From assembly GCF_017654505.1 (NCBI RefSeq), contig NC_054572.1, positions 2,947,083-3,011,082 of the forward strand: a stretch of DNA of 64,000 nt, in the 5' to 3' direction. The stretch comes from Polyodon spathula. Its lineage: Eukaryota; Chordata; Actinopteri; Acipenseriformes; Polyodontidae. The position numbers and the translations under genes were made by a program. Every line of letters starts with the position of its first letter. The stretch's first letter is position 1. Below, piece after piece: positions 1 through 13,775 of this stretch. The notes beneath the pieces were generated by a model. That model was not told the origin of the DNA and searched no databases. It saw only the letters and a list, made by a program, of their open reading frames with translations.

Positions 1-866
1 CATTATTTTTTCAAAGTCTTGCTTTAGTAAAGTAGTCTGCCAGATAATGAAATCTCACCTGTGCCTCAGTTGCAGCTTGAAAAAGAGTGGAGGAAAGCCA
101 AGCTCAAATTGCTCTGTGCTCTGCTGGCAAGTGTGAACTCCCTGAACAGTCAAAGAATTTACATGGACCCGTGGTTGTGGCAGTCTGGGGGGATGCAGCG
201 TGGGATCTTGTTTGCTCTGCTGCAGCACTACAATAATCAATCACACAGCAGAGCAGAGCCTTTACAATTCAGAGGCTTGTTGCTCTGCACACTCACAGGT
301 TTTGCACCATTGCGTTTGTATTGATCAACCCAACAGCATTCCTCCATACCCCCCTTACCCCCCTACTCTGGTGCCAAACTGTTTGTGCATGTCTTACGTG
401 CAGGTGAACTGAAATGGGACTGTTATTATTTCAGGGACAACCCGCGGATTACAAATAACCAATACAGGCCGCTGTATTGCCTCATTGCCATTGTTATTAT
501 TTACTGTTGTTTTGCCATCATGCCATTGCATTTAAAAACCATTAAACAACATTGCACCTGGATTATAATTGTCTGTCTGTTTATTAATCACCGCTGCATT
601 ACCTTCACCTGCACACAGTTAACCACTTTGCTACACCTGCATATCGATTTGAACCCTAACTAGTCATACTTTCACTCCAACTACATAACCGCTACGCTAC
701 ACAGATTCACATCTTAACCCTTTCAACAGACCAGGCTGCTCCTACCCAAATGGCAATACATTGCCTCAATATAGGTTGAACAGTTTTGCTATTCCTGTAA
801 TGTGTGTGTGTGTGCTACTATCCATTAAGTGAAAACAGAAGTGATATCTGAAGCAAAAAACACATT
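1..866. other. No gene seen; probable copine intron 1
   Basis: AT-rich DNA without a recognisable exon or repeat family. If the copine exon at 9.56 kb is right, this is part of its first intron. The copine exon 2 region (expected to encode a Leu-Leu-Asp-Lys-Asp type stretch) was looked for and not found. Confidence 0.4.
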
Positions 867-1237
867 GGAAATGTGAAAAAAATGCCAAGTTATCAAAGGT
901 GCCCAGCCGTTTAAAATGGAGATATCAAAAATGCAAGTTAAAAGAAATAATTGGGGCAGCCTTGCCCAGCACAAAGCAAATATGCACAGCTGTAAAACCA
1001 AAGGGGGTCAAGGTTTCAGGCGCAATAAAAGCGGATTGAACTTGCATCTAAAACACAAGCCAAGTTCGTAGAAACAATTGGGGCAACCTTGGTCCCCATG
1101 GGTTTTACAGTTGTGCCTATTTGCTTTGTGCTGGCCAAGGTTGCCCCAATGGTTTCTTGAAACTTGGCTTGTGTTTTTGATATCTCCATTTTAAATGGAT
1201 GGGTACTTTTGATAACTTGCCATTTTTTCACATTTCC
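867..1237. mobile_element. Fold-back / MITE-like non-autonomous element
   Basis: Long imperfect inverted repeat. The left end starts GGAAATGTGAAAAAAATG and the right end, read on the minus strand, starts GGAAATGTGAAAAAATGG; homology continues inward through AAGTTATCAAA, TTTAAAATGGAGATATCAAA and GGGGCA-CCTTG blocks. The centre holds a further inverted copy of the AACACAAGCCAAGTT...TTGGGGCAACCTTGG segment (1043-1092 against 1134-1180), so the structure is nested. It has no coding capacity; the 71-codon minus-strand frame is a by-product. No target-site duplication was established and no superfamily is assigned. Confidence 0.7.
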
Positions 1238-3223
1238 GGTATTTAAATCGCACCTATTCCACCTGTCGGAAAACAGCAGAAAAGTGTTTCATTTTACGAT
1301 GGAAACAATGTTCTGATGAGAGTCGGGTTAAAACAGACGGAGATAGTGAGTTTCGGACTGTCAGAAGACACGTCTGATATTTGGGGCATATTCAGAAAAA
1401 CCTGAAGCTCCCAGTATGCCTAGTTATACAAACATAGAAAATATAATATTTTAAATATTGTAAAAATCAACATTAAACTGTGTGAAGCTTAAAGAACCCT
1501 ACAGAAATGTATTTTACTGGTTAAAGAAGCTGTAAAATGTAGACGAACACCGATCCCCCATTAAATTGACTGTGATTTAATGAACAATAATTGCTGGCAA
1601 ATTGCTGTAATTAGATACAATAATGGGTCATTTTCCCTTCGAAAATGCAAATCGTTTGTGTTAGATTTCACACAAAAATACATATTGCTAGATGGAGCCT
1701 GTCTGACTCTTTGAAATGATATGGCGTGGCATTTTTGCAGTGGAATGGATTAAATTTAAGCACTAAATATTAGTTGGAATTAGCCACACAGCAGAACATT
1801 CAAATGTATTTATGACTGACATTTATCTCTGCTAGTGGGCGGAAATTCCTGCAGCTGAAAAAAAGTGGAATGTAGAGTATAAGTATATACTGTAGAAATA
1901 GAAAAGAAAAGCATTTGGAGCTCTAAGAATGGAACTCTTGAGTCTAAACCTGGCGATCCGATTCCAAGTATTCCAGACAGCATAACTTAATAGTCCATCT
2001 GATAATAAACTGCAAATCCATTTACAGCAAGACCAGTCTGATCAATCCTCTTTCTGTACTGTTTCATGTATTAGTTTCCTCATTATATTTCCATCTGTGT
2101 ACAGGGTTCAATGTAGCCGTGTCCTGCCAAAACATAATGCTAACTTTCTTTCTTTTGCAACTCTCAGATGTGTTTTGAGTAGAAACTGTTTGGTCAATCA
2201 GCAGGATGGCTTGTCCTGTCAAATTGGGTTTGAGGGTTAATTTGGTAGCATTAGCCTTGCCCTAGGTACTGATTAGGAGCAGTGGTGTCAGCCCTACTGT
2301 ACACTGAATACAGATCAATATTGACACACACTGAACGGCTCTCTTTAAGGGAATTTCATTTAAATGTAAATTTCTGACCTGAAAGCAGAATGTGGCAATC
2401 AAAACTCTAAACAAAGCAAAAAAACACTGCATAGCGATGAGTGGCTGTTATTAATAGATACAAACATGCCATAATGGAAAAAAACAAGACATAAGTCTCT
2501 AGTAAATGTAATCCTGTCTTTCATTGTGACACTGTCATTGTACTCAGACATTAGAGATTGCACATTGGTGAGATGGCTGGCTCATGGCCCAGTGGAGGTC
2601 AATGAAGGTTGATCTATCTGTACTGTACTCTATTGAGCATTAAGCTGTCAGATAGGTTGCCAGGCTCAGGCTGCTGCTACACATGTCATTCACTCCGAGA
2701 AGATCAATGGAAGCAGGAGGCTCTTCCACTCTTTAATTGCTTTCCTTTGTTGTGTAACACCAACCGCTTTCACACGACACTAGCTTCTGATCTATCTCCT
2801 TCTACCTCTGGGCAGTTAAACTGTGTGCTCGTTCATACTGCTTTACTGTGCAGGTGAAGCTGCATTTTAAAAGATCTATTGCCGCTGGTGCATTCCGTCT
2901 TCATAAACATGCATTACTGTAGAATTTATAAGAGAAAAACAACTGAATCCATTTGTGTTCATTTTCCATCCGGTAAAAACTTTCTAAGCTCTTTCTGACT
3001 CGATTTCTCCCCCGCTGGGGGACTCTGTTCCTCCTTTCAAACAGAAAATTGAACTGATTTATTCATGTATTTCTATAAAGAAAGCTTGCACAGCTGTACT
3101 GATTTATTGTACTGTGACACACACACACAGTGCCAGGTTGTGTAACCTACATAAAGACAGCATATGGTGAGGGGTCTGGGGACATTCCTGTCACTTTTCA
3201 ATTAAGATTTTGCTGGGGAGCAG
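1238..3223. other. Unannotated intronic or intergenic DNA
   Basis: No coding exon, RNA gene or recognisable repeat family was seen in this stretch. It is AT-rich, with short open frames only. Confidence 0.4.
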
Positions 3224-3590
3224 GCTCCCAAGTGGTGCATCTGGTAAAGGCTCTCCACCTGGAGTGCAGGATGCACCCCATAGCCTGGAGGACGCCAGTT
3301 CAAGTCCAGGCTGTTCCATTGCCAACCGAAGATGGGAGCTCCCAGGGTGTGGCGCATAATTGGCCGAGCACCACCCAGGGGGGAGAGAGGGCTTGGATCG
3401 TACAGGGTGTCCTCGGCTCACCACGCACCAACGACACCTGTGGTCTGGCTGGGCACCTGCAAGCTTGCATGTAAGCCATCCAGAGCTGCATTGTCCTCCG
3501 ACACGGTAGCTCTGAGCTGGCTGTATAGTAAGTCTGCTTTGTAAAAAGAAACGGGCAGCTGACAGCACACACTTCAGATGACACAGAATG
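3224..3590 (+). mobile_element. tRNA-derived SINE, copy 1
   Basis: The head carries Pol III-like promoter boxes: an A-box-like TGGTGCATCTGG at about 3233 and a B-box-like AGTTCAAGTCC at about 3297. A body follows with the motifs CTCCGACACGGTAGCTCTGA and GGGCAGCTGACAGCACACAC. The same head and body recur at 7.28 kb and, inverted, at 54.7 kb. The 200-codon minus-strand frame across it is an artefact. The body resembles SINEs I associate with sturgeon-like fishes (memory, unverified). Confidence 0.75.
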
Positions 3591-3944
3591 ATTCTTGGTG
3601 ATAGATCTCCCTCCCGACCTGTGAGGGCGCTGTATAAAGGGAACAGAGTGCCCTGGATTGGATGGCCATACAATTCATTCCCAGAGTTAGGCTGAAGTCG
3701 ACCACCTAGAAAAGGGGCGGAGCTACAGTAGACTAAATCATCGACCCGGAAGGGAAACAATGTGGCAGCCGTAGATTGGGTGAGCTGTTGCAATCGTTAA
3801 CCAAGGGGTTATGATTGACAGTATATAAGCCACATTTTTCTAATAGGTCAATCATCTTACTGACAACAGCGCACGTTCTTCTCTGTTGCATTTGTATCAC
3901 AGATAACTGCACATGTGTTTATTCATATACAGTATTACCTATTT
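3591..3944. other. No gene seen
   Basis: Unique-looking sequence between a SINE and a LINE tail; nothing supportable as a gene. Confidence 0.4.
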
Positions 3945-4370
3945 CGGGTTTAACCCGAATACAGAAAAAAGCCTTAAATGGGTTGGCTCCATCCTACCTG
4001 AGTGACTTATTGGTCCCATATGTTCCAGGTCACTCACTCCACTGTTCCAAACATTAAAAAAAAACAAAAACCCCCACAGATGGTAGAGCATTCGGCTACA
4101 GGGCCCTAAATTGAATGTCTCTGTAAAGGATTTAAAACTATCATACTGTATACATGATTACTACTACTGCCTTTTTGCTGTATGTTTTACTGCTTTTATT
4201 ATTTTATCTTATTTATGTATTTTATTGTATTTACTAATTTGTTGGTCTGCTTATAATGCTTGCTGCTATGTACATGTTCTTGTTTTGCCATGTGAAGAGC
4301 TCTGGGGCAGCTTGTTGCAAAGGGTGCTATACTGGATTGATTGATTGATTGATTGGTTGATTGGTTGATT
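3945..4370 (+). mobile_element. L2-like LINE 3' end fragment
   Basis: Translates as KALNGLAPSYLSDLLVPY, matching the C-terminal region after the reverse transcriptase of fish L2-type LINEs. A 3' tail follows (GAAGAGCTCTGGGGCAGCTT near 4300) and it ends in a short ATTG/GGTT tail repeat, as is typical of L2 3' ends. It is a 5'-truncated, dead copy. Confidence 0.7.
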
Positions 4371-4427
4371 ATTGAACAAAAAGTCCCTGCATTATCTTTT
4401 GGTAAACACATGTACCATGCGAAGGTC

Positions 4428-4488
<61 letters not shown>

Positions 4489-5276
4489 TATGTATGTGTT
4501 ACATATATATATATATATATTTTATCTATATATATATATATATAATATAATAGATATACAGTACATACTAGTGGCTCTGATCAATTAACCGCCTCGATAA
4601 ATAAATATTAAAAGTAGGCTATGAGAGTAATGGCACTGACAGCAAATGCAGTGTCGGCGATGGAAACAGAAAGAAAGCGTTCTAGCAGTCAGCCTTATGG
4701 TGCATTCCCCTTTAAGAGAGAAGGGTTGTGTGCATGTGTCAGCAGTGACATTTCAATATACCCATCGAGAAAGCAATTTTTTTGTGTAATGTGTTTTTAT
4801 GATGGCGCGCACACTTGCAGATATTGTTGTAGCTTTTAAATTCATTTAAATTAAACAAAGCAAGCTTCATAATCGCATTGCTGACCAGCCGTTTGTTTAA
4901 AATAGCCGAAGCAATATTCTAACTGAGCTGCTTATTAGCTATTTTAAAGTTTCAAAGTTTCAAAGTACCGTGACAGAGATATTAAGAAAGCAGAACCAGG
5001 GAGGCAGGGACTTCTAGAGTTAAGAAAGAAGCCATCAGTTGCAGGTTACTGTACATTGACCATGTGTTTTGTATTTTTTTTAACGCTTTGTGTGGAGATG
5101 GCTTTTAACAAACCGCATAGCAACACTCTGTATTGTAGTGTAATTAATCTGGTTTATGTTTGCTTACTTTTAAAGCAAACAACTTCCCCGTGTTTAAAGC
5201 AGTTTGCATGATGTTTTGGTTCACTAACCTATTTATGGATGTGTAAATGCTTTTTCTATAGATCCGAATCTGATGT

Positions 5277-5327
<51 letters not shown>

Positions 5328-5484
5328 TAGAATATATATATAATATATATAATGATGCACAGAAGCGCAACACTCATGTCTAATGGATTTAATGAACTAT
5401 TTTAAATATAGATCTCAAACAAAATCACAGAAAATGTGAATAAAAATACAGATCAAAGAATCATACATTTTCAGTCAAAATGAA
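4371..5484. repeat. Microsatellite-rich segment, (TG)n at 4431-4485 and (AT)n at 5279-5320
   Basis: A (TG)28 tract is followed by interrupted (TA)n at 4504-4545. A second (AT)n tract lies near 5.3 kb. No gene is seen between them. Confidence 0.9.
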
Positions 5485-6190
5485 AACATTACAAAGTTAG
5501 TATGACCTCCTTGAGCATTAACACAATCCTGGCAGTGTTGATGCACAGCCCTGATCAGCCTCTGGATAGTCTGCTGTGGGATGTTCTGCCGCTCTTCCTG
5601 TGCAGCTGCAGCCAGCTGGCGAAAGTTGGCTGGTTGCGGTTGTCTCCTGTGGATGGCACTGGTGGTTTGGTCTCACAGATGTTCTATTGGACTCAGTTCA
5701 GGAGAAAACGCTGGCAAGACCTCGACATTGTTTTTTTGAAGTCGTGCAATTGTAATCCTAGCACTGTGTGGTCTTGCATTGTCCTCCTGGAAAAGCGACA
5801 CATTCAGATTGTCTTGCTGGAACAGAAAAACTGTTGCCTCAAGAACTTCGCCAATCTGTCTCTGAGCAGTAAGGTTGCACTCAATCTGCACCAAAGTCAT
5901 TCTTGTGTTAAAGGAAATTCCTCCCCACATCATAACACTTCCACCACCCCACGGTTTGGCTTGAACAATGCAACAGTCAGCATAACAGTCTTGTGCCGGT
6001 GTGGTGACCCTCTGCCTTCCAGGACATGGCCTGTCCCTCACAGAGCTGGTTTACTGGTTTCTCTGGACTAGTCTGTTGATTGTTGAAGCAGAACACTTCA
6101 TTCAACTTCTCTCTCAGACAGGCTGCCTTCAATCATGCCGCTAGCAAACAAGCGATCTTCATTACTCAAGAGGGGCACAGTCGTATCTTT
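5485..6190 (-). mobile_element. Degenerate Tc1/mariner transposase copy
   Basis: The minus strand encodes the catalytic part of a Tc1-like transposase: GGGSVMMWGGIS, then QEDNARPHSARIT (second Asp), then FSPELSPIEHLWD (Glu). A tail around 5500-5670 contains NIPQQTIQRLIRAVHQ and ends in an Asn-Ala-x-Gly-Gly-His-Thr motif. The N-terminal DNA-binding half is represented only by a fragment near 6100-6190 and frames are interrupted, so the copy is inactive. The nearby AT tracts may have replaced its terminal repeats. Confidence 0.85.
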
Positions 6191-6356
6191 TTGCATTAAT
6201 TAAAATCTGTTTGAATGGCTATTTATACAGATTCTTAATCAACGAGCACTTGGCTTTTTTATGAAATCACATGATTTGAGCTCAGTAAATTGTTATCCCA
6301 AGGAACAATACTATTCAAGCAATCAAGAAACCTATCTACTGGCTGTATATATATAT

Positions 6357-6430
<74 letters not shown>

Positions 6431-6773
6431 TATAAACTATAAACTATAAACTGAAAAGTCACTAATTTAATAATTAGCTGCAACATTTTGGAGACATCTT
6501 GCAACATCTTTCAGAGAACTAGAACTAGCCGGGCAGACTGATACTGTTGTTGAAGTGTGAAAGTAATTATTGTATCTAATTATTAAAGTCGTGTGTTTTC
6601 AGTTTATCAATTACTTTTCTTCTTCATGAAGTATTTCCAGTGATTGATGAGCATCTTGTCAGATCCTGGCTCTGCTTGGATATAGAGCAGCTTGCTGTTT
6701 TTAAGTTCTCTGTACTCTCTCAAATTAAATTCAAAGGTGTTTTATTGGCATGACAATGTTAGCGGTATTGCCA

Positions 6774-6844
<71 letters not shown>

Positions 6845-7283
6845 TCAATCGAAAGCCCTTAATATTTTCTTTTGTGGAAGCCAAGAGATTGCATCTCGTA
6901 TGTTAAAATGGCTTACTGGCTTTTTCTTTTTTTGCGATGTTTCTATTCTTCCCACTTGCTTTGCTTGCAAACAATCCTCTCCTAACTTTTCTCATCAAGC
7001 AACAAATGGAGGATTATTTGGTAGGCGGCTCTCAGAATGAAATATCTGCATTGAATATTTTGGATCAAAAGCACTTTCTGACGGCAGGAAGCAGAAGAAG
7101 CTGAAAATTGGAAAAGATGAACATGCTGAAAAACACCTGTTGCTTAGAGAATTAGAAAAAACAAATGACAGGTACTTATATAGCAATCACGAGTGGTGTA
7201 AAATATCTGTGTGGGAATATTCCTCCTGAAGCACAGTAATCTCCAATCACTAAGGGTACTTGCAGTGCCTTAGTCTCAAACGC
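6191..7283. repeat. Microsatellites (TA)n 6342-6426 and (CT)n 6777-6841 in gene-free DNA
   Basis: A (TA)n tract of about 85 bp and an almost perfect (CT)33 tract, with AT-rich DNA between. No exon is seen. Confidence 0.9.
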
Positions 7284-7450
7284 ACTGGGAGTGTCTCATC
7301 CAGTAAAGGCACTCCGCGTGGAGTGCAGGATGTGCCCTACAGCCTGGACATCGCCGGTTTGAGTTCAGGCTAATCCACTGCCATGGGGGGGGGGGGGGGG
7401 GGTGCTTAGGTCGGCCAAGGTGTCCTCGACTCACTGGACCCCTGAAAAAT
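7284..7450 (+). mobile_element. tRNA-derived SINE, copy 2 (truncated)
   Basis: Same head as copy 1: GGAGTGCAGGATGTGCCCTA followed by a B-box-like GGTTTGAGTTC. It is interrupted by a poly(G) run at about 7385-7402 and ends early with GGTGTCCTCGACTCAC. Confidence 0.7.
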
Positions 7451-9562
<2,112 letters not shown>

Positions 9563-9657
9563 CTGCAAGACACAGTAATCTCGACTTTGGTGGCTGGAAT
9601 ATTGCCTGCGATGGGGTCAAACTCACTCACAGATGCCATATCATCCAGTTTGTCCAT
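9563..9657 (-). CDS. cpne5: Copine first coding exon, CPNE5-like (partial gene)
   Basis: Copines are cytosolic Ca2+-dependent phospholipid-binding proteins with two C2 domains and a vWA domain. This exon encodes 31 codons starting MDKLDDMASVSEFD, continuing IPATKVEITVSC and ending TGC-AG before a GTAAGG donor at 9562-9561. It aligns without gaps to the human CPNE5 N-terminus (MASLSEFD, then IPATKVEITVSCR). CPNE8 shares the IPATRVEVSVSCR part but not the MAS-SEFD part, so CPNE5 is favoured. The start was chosen by alignment; in-frame ATGs lie 5 and 7 codons upstream, and the frame stays open to 9813. The remaining exons would lie to the left and were not found, consistent with a long first intron. 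Confidence 0.82.
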
Positions 9658-10350
9658 AACGTCTCCCTCCATCAGCATCCAAAGATCCGGGTCACTCCTT
9701 GCTCCAGACAGGCTTCCCCTATTAAAGTCCGAGAAGCAAAACGGAGTCCTCACACAGAGAGAAGGAGCCGGGTCGATAGCCCCCTGTGCGGTCCCTGGGA
9801 AGGAAGGGAACAACAGAGCAAAACGAGGGGAAAGTGTTTAATCAGAGGCGAGTTACAGCACTGCCCTACCCAGCGCACGGGATCGAGGCGCCTAACTCTG
9901 CCAGCACAAGACAACTACTTCTGTGAAGAAAGCTTCTTCCAGCGATAGCCCAGTGAAGGGACTGCAATCGAGAAACCCCGCCCACATATGATTACATGCA
10001 ACCCGTGCCGGTGTCTGCATCCAGTGTACACCGATGATGAGGGATTAAGATCAATTCTGTATTGAATTCAGCTTGAGTTCCGTTCACACAAGGAAATTCA
10101 ACCTAAATAAGCTACGGTGTAATATAATTGTCATATACGTTAGCGTCCTCAGGTTCAGCACCCTGTACCGCTGGACAGCTCCCGTCACGCGCTCGCATCT
10201 CCCATGGAGCCGCTAAGGAACCCTGCTCTAGCATTGCAACAGCAGTTTGCACAAATGCAATGCCAGCGCAGATTTTAGGGAAGATATTGTAGAAATGCTA
10301 AGAAGCTAGTAGAAAACATGTTCTTAGTAAAGAAACCTATTTTACGGTTG
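9658..10350 (-). promoter_or_regulatory. Probable copine 5' UTR and promoter region
   Basis: This is sequence upstream of the copine start codon on the minus strand. It is richer in GC and CpG than the flanks (for example around 9740-9900 and 10170-10215). No TATA box or transcription start was identified, so the assignment rests on position and composition. Confidence 0.4.
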
Positions 10351-11039
10351 AGAGTTGTATAGTTATGGATTACATTAAAGTTGCTTCATCAGGTGCTGGC
10401 TGATTTAAGATTTTGAAAATTGCATTTTTGAACTGCGAAGAAATGTATATCTAGTTTAATGTGATTCGTGATTACTAGGGGGGTAGTCCATTAAATAAAC
10501 GTTGATCAGACTGCAGCTAGCAAGTACACTCGTGTATGTCGTTCAATTTTAAATGAAACGGTTCCCAACAGAAGAGATTGTTTCAGCTTCTGATCGTTAT
10601 TAAGAGTCTATGGGTGCTGTTAAGTCACTGAGTCGCTCAGTGTGAGAACGCTCGCAGTTTAAATGACTTGACATTTCCCTACACGAGACTGCGGAGTGAC
10701 TTTAAAAACAGCGACTAGAAAGGCATTGCTTTTATGCATTTGAGATGTTTGGCATTGAGCTCCTAAAGACAAGAATGCTAACCGTTGACCATGATTTTGA
10801 AAACATTTTAGCAGCAGCCCTTAACGATTGTGCTGGCAAGAGAATTGAACCAGCAGTGAGGCTGTAAAGAATCTCATTTCTGGATGCAGAGAGGTACATT
10901 TGAGGCAAAGACAAAACCGACAGAACCTAAGCACAGTCTATAGATTCCACAAGTACTTACAAAAACAAACCAGTCGTTTAACTTTCAAAATATATCAACA
11001 TAGAATCCCAAAGTCAACAAAATGTGCATTATGGGAAGT
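10351..11039. other. No gene seen
   Basis: AT-rich upstream flank of the copine gene with short open frames only. Confidence 0.4.
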
Positions 11040-11560
11040 TGTCTGTGGTGTTCCACTGGGCTAGGTCCCTTGCTGGTCCCTTGCGTCCCTTGCTGGTCCC
11101 TTGCTGTTATCATTATATATGCTACCATTGGGTGACATTATCCGCAAACACGGAGTGAACTTCCATTGCTATGCTGATGATACCCAGCTATATCTGTCCC
11201 TAAAGCTAGGATTTTTTTTTTCTTCATGGGTGTTATTAGCTACTTGCCTTACAGGCATCAAGCATTGGATGCAACAGAATTTTCTAGTGTTGAATTCAGA
11301 TAAAACAGAGATTATGTCAGTGGGATCACAGAACCAACTAAAGGGAAGTGTGGCATTACATGAGCTTGAACCTTGCAGTCTCTCATCAAAACTTAAACTA
11401 GCAATTAAGAGTTTGGGGTCATCTTTGATCCTGATCTATCATTTGAGACAAATATTAGGGAAGTTACTAAAGTATCTTTTAGACCAATTATTTCCGTATC
11501 TGATGCCGACAGTCTAATGCATGCCTTTGTTTCACCTAGAACTGACTATTGTAGGATGTG
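11040..11560 (+). mobile_element. L2-like LINE reverse transcriptase fragment
   Basis: Contains the reverse transcriptase catalytic core [12 protein letters not shown], then [20 protein letters not shown], and in a shifted frame [10 protein letters not shown] and HAFVSPRTDYC. This is the order seen in fish L2-clade LINEs. It starts near a corrupted Gly-Val-Pro-x-Gly motif (GVPLG) at about 11050 and carries frameshifts and a poly(T) insertion at 11211. It is inactive. Confidence 0.85.
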
Positions 11561-13200
11561 TTTTTTTTTCTCCTCCACCAGTTTTATTGTCATTATTCAA
11601 TACAGTTTTGTAAGTTCTTTTTAAATGTCTCCATTTTTGTCACCTATCTGGAGTTACAAAACTGTATCCAACCGCTTGAATGTTACAGGAAGTCTGGTCC
11701 GAGACATGTTTTTCTTTCTAGCCAGGTGTGTGGAACTGGTGCTTATGACGTCATAATTAAATCATCACGATGACCTCACAAGACACAGAGATTATTGTTA
11801 GTATTATTATTGTTGTTTTTCAGGGCCATTTTGGTTTCTTTAGTGGTTGCTAGGGAAACACAAATCAAAGCCTTACTAATTAACCTATACATTAGCTCTG
11901 CTTGTAATTTTATTCAAATCAATAATTTTCGATTTTTATTTCATTGGCTCTTTAGAAGTTATTTTATAGAAAACTTTGTAAACTTAATTATTTGCCCCCA
12001 CCTCATTCGTCTCTTTGCTTTGCCTTCACTGACTCGGGTGATATGTGTTTGAATTATATTAAAGCAGATACGACCTTAAAACTTGAGAGATCTCAAAGGA
12101 AAAATCCTTTACACATCAGCCTACCTCACACCACCGGTCTATTTAAAGATAAAGTGCAGAAGAAACGCATTGTGCCAGATCTCAAAACAGTGAATGATAC
12201 AAAAACTGGAATTGGCGGGACTGGAGGAGACGCACCACTAGAAAACTCCATCTGCTCGAATTTCTACATAATAGTTCACTAAAAAAAAAAAAAAAATAAT
12301 TAAAAAATAGCACAAAAACCCGACCGCAATATTCTCTAATAAGCCAGATAAATCATGTGGAGCTTGGCTGTCAAAAAATCAATTAAGACTAACGGTCTAT
12401 TTCCCCAAGCCCACGGGTGTGCGTTTAGATTGCGAAACTTTCTGACAGTTGGGAATGGGCTGAGAGGATTACAATTGAATTGTGGAGACACTTTCCTAAC
12501 GCGTGGGCACCCAAAAAACTAACACGCACACGCACACGCACACGCACACAAAATCACTGCGAGAAAAAAAAAAAAAAAGATTTTACGTTATTGCCAATTT
12601 TTGTAGTATTGTGAAAAAATTCTTGACTTATTTTTAGTCACCGCTAGTTAATTAGCAGCACTTAAAAACCTCTTTAAGAACGCTTGTATTTCTTTGTAAT
12701 CCTTGGCTACGTGTTCAGCTTTTCCAGTGTATTGATTCTTGAAACTGCCACCTTGACTTGCTGCAACCGAAACAACGCCACTTTATATCGGCAGTCTAGC
12801 TATAAAGTAAGCATGGTGTTTGCTAGTTGATCAAGCCAAGCGCTACACTTTATACACGCCTGCTGCATAGGAGTGTAATAAGACCGCAGCACACGAACGC
12901 TGAAATGTTGCTGTGTCTGACAATGGTTTCTGGGTCCAGTGTACAAACATACATTGCCTGGCCACTTTGTTAGGACACGTCAACACGGCTGGATTTGGCA
13001 TCGCTCTGCACTGAAGATGCTAAACAGGCTGACAGTGGAATCTGGTTTCTGCAGCACTATGATGCTGTTGGAGCAGCACAACTGCTAACAGCACTCCAAA
13101 GAGGCATGATAGTGGGACACAATGCCACCCAGCGTTAAGGCTGTGATCAGGGCACGCACAACAGGGACCCAACACCATATTTAGTATAGGTCTTAATCAA
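11561..13200. other. Gene-free, AT-rich segment
   Basis: No exon or RNA gene recognised. Poly(A) runs lie at about 12281 and 12564, and a short ACGCAC repeat at about 12522-12548. Confidence 0.4.
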
Positions 13201-13216
13201 GTGACCAGGCAGCGGC

Positions 13217-13269
<53 letters not shown>

Positions 13270-13286
13270 GTAGTAGTAGTAGTAGT
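13217..13286 (+). repeat. (ATT)n / (AGT)n microsatellite
   Basis: About 17 ATT units switch to AGT units. The tract abuts the LINE-like remnant that follows and probably arose from its tail. Confidence 0.9.
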
Positions 13287-13775
13287 ATTTATTTATTTCT
13301 TAACAGATGTCCTTACCTTACCCAGGGTGACTTACAGTTGTATACAAAAAATACATATCAAGAATTACAGCACAATTAAGAGCAAGATACTAAATACAAT
13401 GACTTCATTCCTAATAAGAGCAAATACAAAACACAGTGCGATTTGATATCGGGGCTGTTCAAGAGCGGATAACAGTGTTGATAGTTACATCAGGGGTAGA
13501 TGTGAGTGCAGATAAAATAGAAGATACTACAGATTAACTGGTTAACTGCAGGATTAAATACAATAGGGAGCAGATAAGAACAAGTTAAAATGCATTAAAG
13601 GCAGAGTGCTATATTGTCCAGAAGGGAAGAGTTGAGTTTCACAGGTGTTGTCTGAAGAGGTGTCTTGAAGAGGCCCCGGAAGGTGGACAGGGACTGGGCA
13701 GTCCTGACACTCGTAGGAAGGTCGTTCCACCACTGCGGGGCGATATGCTTTGTTTTATTAAAGCTACCATTTAGA
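13287..13775 (-). mobile_element. LINE-like remnant, minus strand
   Basis: The minus strand encodes APQWWNDLPTSVRTAQSLST then FRGLFKTPLQTTPVKL, the type of C-terminal tail (WWNDLP near the end) found in fish LINEs. The remainder, with ACCCAGGGTGACTTACAGTT at about 13320, matches a 3' sequence dispersed in fish genomes as I remember it. Exact family not assigned. Confidence 0.6.

Noticed and set aside
3191..3793. 200-codon minus-strand frame
   Set aside because: It lies antisense across a tRNA-derived SINE.
9563..9657. CPNE8 as the identity of the copine exon
   Set aside because: MAS-SEFD before IPATKVEITVSC matches CPNE5; CPNE8 has a different N-terminus. Only one exon is available, so some doubt remains.
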